From the NCBI GenBank assembly GCA_023254645.1, contig JALRLA010000108.1, forward strand, positions 1-11,399: a DNA stretch of 11,399 nucleotides, read 5' to 3'. Below are positions 1-6,378 of the stretch, one piece after another. Both the position numbers and the translations under genes were made by a program. Every line of letters starts with the position of its first letter. Position 1 is the stretch's first letter. The notes below the pieces were generated by a model. That model searched no databases. It had not been told where the DNA came from and saw only the letters and a program-made list of their open reading frames with translations. This DNA is from Bacteroidia bacterium. Lineage in GTDB: Bacteria > Bacteroidota > Bacteroidia > NS11-12g > UBA955.

Positions 1-6
1 TGTAGT

Positions 7-705
7 TCAGTCTTGTTGAGGTAGGTCGAACTTGTAACCTACGCCTTTGACCGTGTAAATGAACTGATTGTTCAGTTTCTCCCTGATTTTTCGAACATGG
101 ACATCAATGGTGCGGTCTACAACCAATACCTCATTGCCCCACACGTTTTCCAATATCTCGTCACGGGTGAATACGCGCCTGGGTTTGGATGCCAAAAATG
201 CGAGGAGCTCGAATTCTTTTCTTGGTAATTGCAAGGATTGACCGTCGTATTCTACTTGAAAGCGCTCTCGGTCAATGTTGATCAATCCAAAATCGTAACG
301 CTCGGGTTCGGGCATGTTGTACGATTTATTGCGGCGCAACAAGGCTTTGACTCGGCTCATTAGAACCCTTGGTCTGATGGGCTTGGCCATGTAATCATCG
401 GCCCCTGCTTCAAAGCCAGCCAGCTCAGCAAATTCTTCACTTCGAGCGGTGAGAAAGACAACGGGGATGTTAGCCGTTTTGGGAGACTCCTTCAATTGTC
501 GGCAGGCTTCCATTCCGTCCATCACGGGCATCATGACATCCAAGATGATCAGGTCGGGGTTGATGGCATTGGCGACTTCTATGGCTTGAGCTCCGTTCGA
601 AGCTATATGAACCTCAAATCCCTCCTTGTTCAAGGAGTGGCGAATCAAATCCAGAATATCCAGTTCATCATCGGCAACGAGGATTTTTGCATCTTGTTTA
701 GCCAT
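7..705 (-). CDS. OmpR/PhoB-family DNA-binding response regulator
   Basis: Two-component response regulator of 232 residues, cytoplasmic, predicted to bind DNA once phosphorylated by a histidine kinase. The receiver domain (about residues 4-120) shows the acidic pair Asp12-Asp13, phospho-acceptor Asp56 in the ILDVMMPVMDG segment, Thr86 (FLTAR) and Lys108 followed by Pro. The C-terminal winged helix (about 135-230) has the family's recognition segment DRTIDVHVRKIREKL and the terminal hairpin YTVKGVGYKF. I chose the internal ATG at 705 because MAKQDAKILVADDE is the usual receiver start. An upstream in-frame ATG at 735 would add ten residues of unrelated character. Neither start has a visible Shine-Dalgarno sequence. 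It is the last gene of the minus-strand block, 88 bases after the TlpA-like gene. No histidine kinase is in the window, so its partner lies to the left or elsewhere. Direct repeats at 741-767 may be a self-binding site. Family is certain; target genes are unknown. Confidence 0.95.
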   Translation of the reverse strand: MAKQDAKILVADDELDILDLIRHSLNKEGFEVHIASNGAQAIEVANAINPDLIILDVMMPVMDGMEACRQLKESPKTANIPVVFLTARSEEFAELAGFEAGADDYMAKPIRPRVLMSRVKALLRRNKSYNMPEPERYDFGLINIDRERFQVEYDGQSLQLPRKEFELLAFLASKPRRVFTRDEILENVWGNEVLVVDRTIDVHVRKIREKLNNQFIYTVKGVGYKFDLPQQD

Positions 706-740
706 ATCACTGCGAAATAATTCTGTAGAAGTCATTAGGT

Positions 741-767
741 TGTTATCGCTATGTTATGGAATCGCTA
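741..767. promoter_or_regulatory. Direct repeats upstream of the response regulator, possible OmpR-family box
   Basis: The sequence shows TGTTAT at 741-746 and again at 752-757, an exact 11-base period. ATCGCTA occurs at 745-751 and again at 761-767, a 16-base period. OmpR/PhoB-family regulators are known to bind tandem direct repeats about 11 bases apart (the Pho box is the classic case). Sitting 36 bases before the chosen response regulator start, this is a reasonable candidate for autoregulation. That assignment is inference; short repeats also arise by chance in a 60-base gap. Confidence 0.35.
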
Positions 768-793
768 AATCTCGAGGCCCAGCCTCCCTTGTA

Positions 794-2011
794 CTAGGGT
801 TGTCCGAGCAATTCGGCCAATTTGTTTTCCAGTTCTTCGCCTCGCAAACCTTTGGCAATGATTCGCCCCTCAGGGTCCAAAAGGAAGGTCTGTGGAATGC
901 TGCGAACCTGGTAAATTTGGGCGGCTTCACTGCCCCATCCTTTGAGATCGCTGATGTGCGGCCAAGTGAGGCCATCGGCACCAATGGCTTGTTTCCAACG
1001 ATTGGGATCTTGGTCCAAACTCACGCCCAAGATTTCAAAACCCTTGCTGTGGTATTGCGCATACAAGCGCACCACATTGGGGTTCTCCTTGCGGCAAGGA
1101 CCGCACCAAGAGGCCCAGAAATCGAGCATCACGTATTGGCCTCTCAAAGAGCTCAAAGACAGGGATTCGCCTGTGGGGGTGGGGAAGCTTAAGTCGGGCG
1201 CTACGGCGCCGACCATGAGCTTGGCTTCAGACTCAAAACGAGATTTGAGCAATTGGGTATAGGCCGCCTCTGCGCTGTAATTGCTAGCCGCTTTTACTGC
1301 GTGCTGAAACAATTCGTAAGAGGGTTCGGGCAATACCCCAAATTGAATGATGAAAAACGGGAGAAACCCGCTGCTGCGCTCCATGGCAAATTCGGTGATG
1401 GCGGCTTCGCGAGATTCGAGCGTTTGGTAATATTTGCCCTGCAACTCTTGGCTGCGAGCCATGCCTGCTTCGTCATTGGTCAGGGTTTGGGCCTCTTTTT
1501 CGATGGCACTCAAGGTTCGGATATAACCTTGGTTCAAATCGATCAACTTTTGCAAATCTTGGCTGGCTTCTATCTGATCTCCTTTTAGGGTATAGGCCAT
1601 GGGTTGGGTGCTGGGATCTATCTGAACCTGAACGCGACTTTGCTTTTCCAAGCCTAGAAATACGGCTTGCTGATCGTCGACCTGCACCATGCAAAACACA
1701 AAATCTTGGGTTTGGCCGGTGATTTGAAATTTGCCGTTGGCGTCGGTTCTAACCGAATCCATGAAGACCAATTGTGAGGGGGTCATTTCCCACAAACTCA
1801 CCATGGAATTGGGTCGGTTGGCGACTTGTCCACTAACGCTAAATCCATTCTCCACTTTTTGCAAGGTGCTGTTTTGGGGAGTGGTCAAAGTCTCGAGCCA
1901 AGTTTTGGCTTGCCTTTCGATAGACTCAGCACTCAATTCAGCGCAGCTGGAGAAACCCATGCTCACGATGGCAAGCAGCCCCATGGGGGTTAAAATGGCC
2001 TTTTTCAACAT
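794..2011 (-). CDS. TlpA-like thioredoxin-fold lipoprotein with DUF4369-like N-terminal region
   Basis: Predicted envelope-anchored thiol-disulfide oxidoreductase of 405 residues. The N-terminus is a lipoprotein signal (Lys-Lys, hydrophobic stretch, then GFSSC) with Cys23 as the likely lipidated residue. A beta-rich region at about 55-150 (FSVSGQV onwards) resembles the DUF4369 domain that often precedes TlpA/redoxin domains in Bacteroidota, followed by a helical linker at about 155-265. The thioredoxin fold fills about 270-405, with FWASWCGPC (redox cysteines 303 and 306) and the cis-proline loop SIPQTF at Pro383. Such proteins reduce or isomerise disulfides in periplasmic or outer-membrane partners; the substrate cannot be told here. 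I start at the ATG at 2011, which gives a normal lipoprotein signal. An ATG at 2041 would put ten extra residues before it, and an exact -7 promoter element (2018-2025) lies inside that extension. The gene lies 70 bases after truB. Confidence 0.92.
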   Translation of the reverse strand: MLKKAILTPMGLLAIVSMGFSSCAELSAESIERQAKTWLETLTTPQNSTLQKVENGFSVSGQVANRPNSMVSLWEMTPSQLVFMDSVRTDANGKFQITGQTQDFVFCMVQVDDQQAVFLGLEKQSRVQVQIDPSTQPMAYTLKGDQIEASQDLQKLIDLNQGYIRTLSAIEKEAQTLTNDEAGMARSQELQGKYYQTLESREAAITEFAMERSSGFLPFFIIQFGVLPEPSYELFQHAVKAASNYSAEAAYTQLLKSRFESEAKLMVGAVAPDLSFPTPTGESLSLSSLRGQYVMLDFWASWCGPCRKENPNVVRLYAQYHSKGFEILGVSLDQDPNRWKQAIGADGLTWPHISDLKGWGSEAAQIYQVRSIPQTFLLDPEGRIIAKGLRGEELENKLAELLGQP

Positions 2012-2017
2012 AGAAGT

Positions 2018-2025
2018 CAAAGATA
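2018..2025 (-). promoter_or_regulatory. Candidate Bacteroidota -7 element before the TlpA-like gene
   Basis: Read on the minus strand this is TATCTTTG, an exact match to the Bacteroidota primary sigma factor consensus TAnnTTTG, ending six bases before the ATG at 2011. A TTTG lies upstream (minus strand, 2042-2039) but only 13 bases away, shorter than the usual spacing to a -33 element. If it is used, the transcript would start at or almost at the start codon. Confidence 0.35.
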
Positions 2026-2081
2026 GCAAATACCGGCCCAAACTTTTGTTTAGAAGCCGTTTGCTGAAATGCTTGAGGGAA

Positions 2082-2771
2082 TCAATCCGTTTCGGGACGC
2101 AAAAGTTGTTGCCAGCCCTCCGGAGTTAGGGCCTTGGAAACCTCAAAATCGCCAATTTTGGTGCGACGAAGGGCCGCCAAGTGAGAGCGAATGCCCAAAC
2201 TCAAACCCAAGTCATGGGCCAAGCTCCGAATGTAAGTGCCCTTCGAACAAGCGATGCGTACCTTCAAATCAGGCCCCTCTTGTTCCAATAAGTCAAAGGC
2301 GTAAATGGTCACCGGGCGAGACTTCAATTGGTGGTCGCTGCCCGCTCGCGCCATGTCATAGGCCCGTTTTCCTTCAACTTTGATGGCAGAAAACAAAGGC
2401 GGAGTTTGCATGATTTCTCCTCTGAATTGTTCCAGTGCTCTTTCGATGTCGGACCTTGAGATGTGCTCCCAAGCGCAGTGTTCTTCTGGTTCGGTTTCCA
2501 AGTCGTAACTCGGGGTGCTCGCACCCAGTCGAATGGTAGCTTCGTATTCTTTGGGCTGAGCCTGAATGCCTTCAATGGTTTTGGTTTTCTTGCCGCTGCA
2601 AATGATGAGCAAACCCGTAGCCAAAGGGTCTAAGGTGCCGGCGTGACCGATCTTTTTGGACTTGGTCAAGTATTTGAGTTTCTTGACCGCTTGAAAAGAA
2701 GTCCATCCCAGTGGTTTGTCGAACAAGAAAACTTGTCCCTCATCTTGGGGAGCCGCGTTTGGATCGCTCAT
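2082..2771 (-). CDS. truB: tRNA pseudouridine(55) synthase TruB
   Basis: Converts U55 in the T-loop of tRNAs to pseudouridine, a cytoplasmic housekeeping step. The 229-residue protein shows the TruB hallmarks: DKPLGWTSF at 18-26, the catalytic motif GHAGTLDPLATG with catalytic Asp48, KRAYDMAR in the middle, and CSKGTYIRSLAHDLG towards the end. It is much shorter than the E. coli enzyme (about 314 residues) because it stops after the catalytic domain and has no C-terminal PUA domain. Short forms like this are common in Bacteroidota, so this is not a truncation. The start ATG overlaps the TGA stop of the upstream secreted-protein gene in an ATGA junction (2768-2771), which implies translational coupling. 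No separate promoter is evident. Confidence 0.97.
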   Translation of the reverse strand: MSDPNAAPQDEGQVFLFDKPLGWTSFQAVKKLKYLTKSKKIGHAGTLDPLATGLLIICSGKKTKTIEGIQAQPKEYEATIRLGASTPSYDLETEPEEHCAWEHISRSDIERALEQFRGEIMQTPPLFSAIKVEGKRAYDMARAGSDHQLKSRPVTIYAFDLLEQEGPDLKVRIACSKGTYIRSLAHDLGLSLGIRSHLAALRRTKIGDFEVSKALTPEGWQQLLRPETD

Positions 2772-4729
2772 TCCAATACGATTTTTTGGCTGTAAAGCGG
2801 GCCTTCGGGACCTTCGATTTGCAGGGTGTACACTCCGGCTGATAGGTTTTCTGTATTGAGTTTGTAGCGGTGTGTACCGGCAGGGAGATCCAATTGAACT
2901 TGGGTGATATCAGTATTGTGCCAACTCTGACCAATGGCGTTGACAAGCCAAGCCTCGTAATGGCCAGGCTCGTCGGCTTTGATTTCAATTTGCAAGCTTC
3001 GGTTTTGACTGGGAACGGGGAAAACACGCACCTCAGCAACGGGCTGATCCAATACCTTGTCGATCAAATTGACTCGAGCCACGTAGGCCAACATTTGGTT
3101 GTTCTTTCCGTAAGATCCCACCGAGTAAAACTCACGCGGACTGTCGTACTGCATTTGAAGCCCTTCGTAATCTCCCCAGCGCTGCTCGTCGGGAGCAATG
3201 TAGCTGTAGTTGATGATGGATTCGCCGGCTCTGAGTACGGTGTAATCGCTGTATTCGCCGGTGCGGTTGCAATACAAGACCCCAGCTCCTGGGTAATGCC
3301 ACTGGCTGCTGTAAACCAAAGAAATGGCAACCGAGGGGTCCTGTTCGGAATCTCCAGCGGCAGCAATGGCCGGATAGCCAAATTCCAAACTGTCGTGGGT
3401 GACCAGTCGAGCTTGAATGAAGGGGGTTTCGTCCAGCCCATAAATCACTCCGTGCAAGAGGTGGGCCTGCTGAGTTTGGAAGTTCATGCAATTCTGACCG
3501 TAGTGAATTTGGTTGCCGATGCGAACTCCAGATAGCACACGGGCGTCGTTGGTTCTGAGTTTAAAACCGTCTTGGGGTTGCAGGGCAGAAGGCGGAAATC
3601 CGTAGGGGAGATCGCTGCGCATGACCTGCAATTCGTATTCGGCTTTTCCGCTCTCCAAGGAATTGGTGATGCGGTGCAAAAACACGGTGTCGTTTTGTTC
3701 GCTGTAAGGGCGAACGCTCATGAAATAATTATCAGTGCCAGTGGGTTGTGGTCCGTTTTGAATGGCGCATATGCTCCAGATGCTCACGCCCTCGTATTTG
3801 ATGCCTCTAAACAGGTTTTGATTCAGGGGCTTGCCTGCGTATCCATCGGCCTTGTTGAGTTGCCAAATGACGGCTTCTCGAAACCCTTCTTCCCAAGAAG
3901 TTCCATTCAGGAGCAAATTGACCGTAAAGAAGAGGTCTTTCGAGGTTTGGGACACAATGGGGTAATCGCTCCAAGCGGTGTCAGCGGTGGGGCTGCCGTC
4001 GATTTTGTAAACGTTCCAGGGTTGAGTAGGATCAGAACTGCTGCTGAAACCTACGACAATGAAACTGCTAACGTCGGTGGTGCCGTGCATGTACACGATC
4101 ATCCAGCGATCGGCTTCGGGATCGTACATCACGCGCGGGTCGTAAACGCGGGTCAGGGTAGGGATGTCGTCTACATTGGGGTTGACCTTGCTGTAGTTGA
4201 TCAAACTCCAGGCTTTTTTGAGGCCGCCATCGGGGGCCCAGACGCGAATCACGGTGTTCATGACGCTCACAAATGAGCCGTCTTTGCCGACTGCTACGTG
4301 GTTGTCATTGGGAGTCCCTCCACCACCTCCGGTTTCGAAACCTTCGAGTTGAACGGGGGCTATATCGGCAGCGGGAGTGGGGTCTTGGTTGTAGAGTTCG
4401 CGGCCGCGAAGGCTGGCTTCTCGGCGGGCGTCAATTTTCTTTCGAAGCTCTTCGTTGATGCCCTCGGGTAGGGGCATTTCGCCTTCTTGGCCTTGGGGTT
4501 CCCAAAAGATATCGGGTGCCAAACGGGGGTCAAAAACATGCCACAAGGGCGTTTGGATATCGCGCAGGATTTCGACTTCAGGTTGGGCTACTTTGGCAGC
4601 AGCTATGGGTTCGCGATCGGCTTTTTGGGTGCCTAGCTTATAGGTTTGGGAAAAGGCGGTGCTGAACAGAAGGGCGGTGACGCCGAGCGCAGCGAGGCGG
4701 CGATGCAAAACGGAAATGAGCGAGGCCAT
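2768..4729 (-). CDS. Secreted protein with type IX secretion C-terminal sorting domain, function unknown
   Basis: Large exported protein of 653 residues. A Sec signal peptide fills about 1-27 (Arg-Arg, hydrophobic core, likely cleavage near AFS-Q). Residues 28-130 are charged and low in hydrophobics. A Gly5 run (134-138) leads into NDNHVAVGKDG. The central part, about 140-555, has repeated strand-and-Trp patterns (DPRVMYDPEADRW at 197-209, WSDYPIVSQ at 253-261, RWGDYEGLQ at 517-525), which suggest a beta-propeller-like fold as in other Bacteroidota secreted proteins. Residues about 566-653 form a type A T9SS/Por sorting domain (VRVFPVP, NAIGQ, LSAGVYTLQI, ending KIVLE), so the protein should pass the outer membrane by T9SS and be released or surface-anchored. 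I see no catalytic motif of a known hydrolase and assign no activity. The gene lies between murB (33 bases) and truB (4-base overlap). The start is fixed because the next Met is residue 85. Confidence 0.9.
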   Translation of the reverse strand: MASLISVLHRRLAALGVTALLFSTAFSQTYKLGTQKADREPIAAAKVAQPEVEILRDIQTPLWHVFDPRLAPDIFWEPQGQEGEMPLPEGINEELRKKIDARREASLRGRELYNQDPTPAADIAPVQLEGFETGGGGGTPNDNHVAVGKDGSFVSVMNTVIRVWAPDGGLKKAWSLINYSKVNPNVDDIPTLTRVYDPRVMYDPEADRWMIVYMHGTTDVSSFIVVGFSSSSDPTQPWNVYKIDGSPTADTAWSDYPIVSQTSKDLFFTVNLLLNGTSWEEGFREAVIWQLNKADGYAGKPLNQNLFRGIKYEGVSIWSICAIQNGPQPTGTDNYFMSVRPYSEQNDTVFLHRITNSLESGKAEYELQVMRSDLPYGFPPSALQPQDGFKLRTNDARVLSGVRIGNQIHYGQNCMNFQTQQAHLLHGVIYGLDETPFIQARLVTHDSLEFGYPAIAAAGDSEQDPSVAISLVYSSQWHYPGAGVLYCNRTGEYSDYTVLRAGESIINYSYIAPDEQRWGDYEGLQMQYDSPREFYSVGSYGKNNQMLAYVARVNLIDKVLDQPVAEVRVFPVPSQNRSLQIEIKADEPGHYEAWLVNAIGQSWHNTDITQVQLDLPAGTHRYKLNTENLSAGVYTLQIEGPEGPLYSQKIVLE

Positions 4730-4733
4730 GTTC

Positions 4734-4741
4734 CAAAGTTA
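4734..4741 (-). promoter_or_regulatory. Candidate Bacteroidota -7 element before the secreted-protein gene
   Basis: On the minus strand this reads TAACTTTG, an exact TAnnTTTG match in the 33-base murB gap, ending four bases before the ATG at 4729. No convincing -33 TTTG or TTG is found 17-23 bases upstream. If functional it would give a leaderless or nearly leaderless message; otherwise the gene is read through from murB. Confidence 0.3.
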
Positions 4742-4762
4742 AGGGCTGAACGTGATTCTTGG

Positions 4763-5770
4763 CTACCAGGCGTTGACTTCCATCTCCAAAGCGATGCCGT
4801 ATCGGTCCAAAATGTCGGCTTGGATGTCGCGAGCCAACTGCAATACTTCGCTGCCCTTGGCTCCGCCGTAATTGACCAAGACCAAGGCTTGCTTTTCGTG
4901 TACCCCCACGGCTCCTGCTCGATGGCCTTTCCATCCGGCGTGTTCGATTAGCCATCCCGCAGGTACTTTGATATACCCTTCTCCAGCGGGGAAAGATTTG
5001 GCCTCCGGATACCGCGCTTTCAGCTCTTCGAATTGGGTTTCAGGGATGACGGGATTCTTAAAGAAGGACCCACAGTTGCCCAAAACCGCAGGGTCGGGTA
5101 GCTTGCTCTGTCGAATGTGAATGACCGCTCGGCTCACGTCGGCAATGCTTGGATGGGCAATGCCCCATTGCTCCAATACTCCGGAAATGTCTCCGTATCG
5201 AAGGTTCACCTCGGGATGTAGTTGCAATTCCAAACAGACCTGGGTGATGAAAAAGCGACCTTTGGCCCAGCTCTTGAAAATGCTGTCTCGGTAGCCGAAT
5301 TCGCATTCATTTTTCAGGAAACGTCGGGTTTCGCCGCTGTCCAGATCAAAGGCATCCAAGTAGACAAATCGATCTTTCAATTCAACCCCGTAGGCGCCGA
5401 TGTTTTGGATGGGAGCAGCTCCCACTGTGCCGGGGATCAAACTCATATTTTCCAGACCTCCAAAACCCTGAGCAACGGCCCATGTAACGGCCTCGTGCCA
5501 AATTTCGCCGCCTCCAAACTCGATGTGAACGACTTGTTCGTCGCGGTATACTTCCTTCTTCCCTTGTATGCGATTCAACAATACGAGTCCCGAGAGATTC
5601 TGAGTGAGAAGAACATTGCTGCCACCCCCTAAAATGTGCAGTTGGCGCTGGGCCCATGCTTGGGAATCGTGCAATTTTTTCAGGTCATCGGTACTTGCAA
5701 TCGAGACCAATTCTTCGGCCTCTACAACCAGCCCAAAGGTGTTGAAGGATTGCAATGATGGGGTAGACAC
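4763..5770 (-). CDS. murB: UDP-N-acetylmuramate dehydrogenase MurB (UDP-N-acetylenolpyruvoylglucosamine reductase)
   Basis: FAD enzyme that reduces UDP-GlcNAc-enolpyruvate with NADPH to UDP-MurNAc, the second committed step of peptidoglycan precursor synthesis in the cytoplasm. The 335-residue protein is a type I (E. coli-like) MurB. It shows the FAD-binding segments ILGGGSNVLL (46-55) and IPGTVGAAPIQNIGAYG (112-128), the FGYRDS motif with catalytic Arg161, GNCGSFFKNP with proton-donor Ser235, PAGWLIEHAGWKG (270-282), and Glu331 near the end matching the E. coli catalytic Glu in LEPEV. The start codon is GTG (minus-strand reading of 5768-5770). An in-frame TAA lies four codons upstream and the next Met is residue 109, so no ATG start is possible. 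No Shine-Dalgarno is visible. It is the first gene of the minus-strand block and diverges from crtZ. Confidence 0.97.
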   Translation of the reverse strand: MSTPSLQSFNTFGLVVEAEELVSIASTDDLKKLHDSQAWAQRQLHILGGGSNVLLTQNLSGLVLLNRIQGKKEVYRDEQVVHIEFGGGEIWHEAVTWAVAQGFGGLENMSLIPGTVGAAPIQNIGAYGVELKDRFVYLDAFDLDSGETRRFLKNECEFGYRDSIFKSWAKGRFFITQVCLELQLHPEVNLRYGDISGVLEQWGIAHPSIADVSRAVIHIRQSKLPDPAVLGNCGSFFKNPVIPETQFEELKARYPEAKSFPAGEGYIKVPAGWLIEHAGWKGHRAGAVGVHEKQALVLVNYGGAKGSEVLQLARDIQADILDRYGIALEMEVNAW

Positions 5771-5925
5771 AGGTGCAATTTACGGCTGATTGGCAGCTTG
5801 AAAGAGTTGAATTTTTCGACCCAAGAGAACAACGTTCAACAAAAAGCACGATGCTTGTGTAGTTTTTTGATAGAATTCGTCAACAATTTCAAACCATTTG
5901 CCTGTCTATTGGTTTACTAATCCTA
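5771..5925. other. Divergent murB / crtZ intergenic region
   Basis: This 155-base AT-rich gap must hold the promoters for the murB block and, most likely, for the carotenoid operon. The best plus-strand candidate is TAGTTTTT at 5860-5867, followed by TG. It matches TAnnTTTG at seven of eight positions if the last base is allowed to differ, but there is no good -33 partner. An inverted pair GTTGAA (5806-5811) and TTCAAC (5835-5840) is present and could be an operator or chance. I see no exact TAnnTTTG on either strand, no RNA gene and no ORF. Confidence 0.4.
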
Positions 5926-6378
5926 ATGACTACCGTACTCAACATTGGCGTTTTATTGGGATTTTTCGTCCTGATGGAAGGCGTTGCTTGGTTCTCTCAC
6001 AAATACATCATGCACGGATTTTTATGGGTGTGGCACAAAAGCCACCATCACCCGCGTCATGGAGTGCTGGAACGCAATGATCTGTTTGGATTTATGTTCG
6101 CCTTGCCCTCAGTAGTGTTGATCGTTTTGGGTGCCGCTGATCAAGATTGGCGATTGTTTGCTGGTTTCGGCATCGCCTTGTACGGAGTGGCTTATTTTCT
6201 GGTTCACGATGTTTTTGTACACCAACGCATCTCGGCCTTGAAAAAAGCCAAGGGTGGCTATTTCAAAGCCATGCGCGCCACGCACCATTTGCACCATGCG
6301 GTCCACACCAAAGAGGGTGCAGAAGCTTTTGGTTTCCTCTTTGTTCCCAAAAAGTATTTGAGGAGGTTCCGTGGCTAA
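5926..6378 (+). CDS. crtZ: Beta-carotene 3-hydroxylase CrtZ
   Basis: Membrane di-iron hydroxylase of the fatty-acid-hydroxylase superfamily that hydroxylates beta-ionone rings at C3, turning beta-carotene into beta-cryptoxanthin and zeaxanthin. The 150-residue length is close to known bacterial CrtZ. All histidine clusters are present: HX4H at 25-30 (HKYIMH), HX2HH at 37-41, HDX3VH at 94-99 and HX2HH at 120-124. Hydrophobic segments at about 4-23, 55-70 and 78-93 fit membrane helices. The ATG at 5926 opens the ORF with no clear Shine-Dalgarno. It is the first gene of crtZ-crtI-crtB, and its last eight bases overlap crtI. Its tandem AGG-AGG arginine codons (Arg146-Arg147) also form the crtI ribosome binding site. 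Other di-iron hydroxylases share the His pattern, but size and neighbours make CrtZ the clear choice. Confidence 0.94.
   Translation: MTTVLNIGVLLGFFVLMEGVAWFSHKYIMHGFLWVWHKSHHHPRHGVLERNDLFGFMFALPSVVLIVLGAADQDWRLFAGFGIALYGVAYFLVHDVFVHQRISALKKAKGGYFKAMRATHHLHHAVHTKEGAEAFGFLFVPKKYLRRFRG
6361..6366 (+). promoter_or_regulatory. Perfect Shine-Dalgarno AGGAGG for crtI inside crtZ
   Basis: AGGAGG lies four bases before the crtI GTG start and inside the end of crtZ. It supports GTG at 6371 as the true start. It stands out because the other starts in this window show no such motif, in line with weak use of Shine-Dalgarno sequences in Bacteroidota. Confidence 0.6.

Noticed and set aside
774..786. GAGGC-CCA-GCCTC inverted repeat after the TlpA-like gene as a terminator
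   Set aside because: Only five base pairs and no T-run follows on the minus strand, so it is too weak to call.
626..1192. Plus-strand open frame of 188 codons across the response regulator and TlpA genes
   Set aside because: It is antisense to two well-supported genes, spans their gap, and has no domain or start signal.
2082..2771. TruB as a truncated gene because it is some 85 residues shorter than the E. coli enzyme
   Set aside because: All catalytic motifs are intact and the missing part is the C-terminal PUA domain, which Bacteroidota TruB proteins commonly lack.
2870..4276. Long plus-strand open frames (2870-3535 and 3572-4276) that could be read as genes
   Set aside because: They lie wholly antisense to the secreted-protein gene, whose signal peptide and sorting domain are clear. 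Their translations show no recognisable domain.
5867..5883. TTGA-N9-TCAA as a CRP/FNR-type operator before crtZ
   Set aside because: CRP/FNR-family sites of this type have six bases between TTGA and TCAA, and the inner bases here are not symmetrical.
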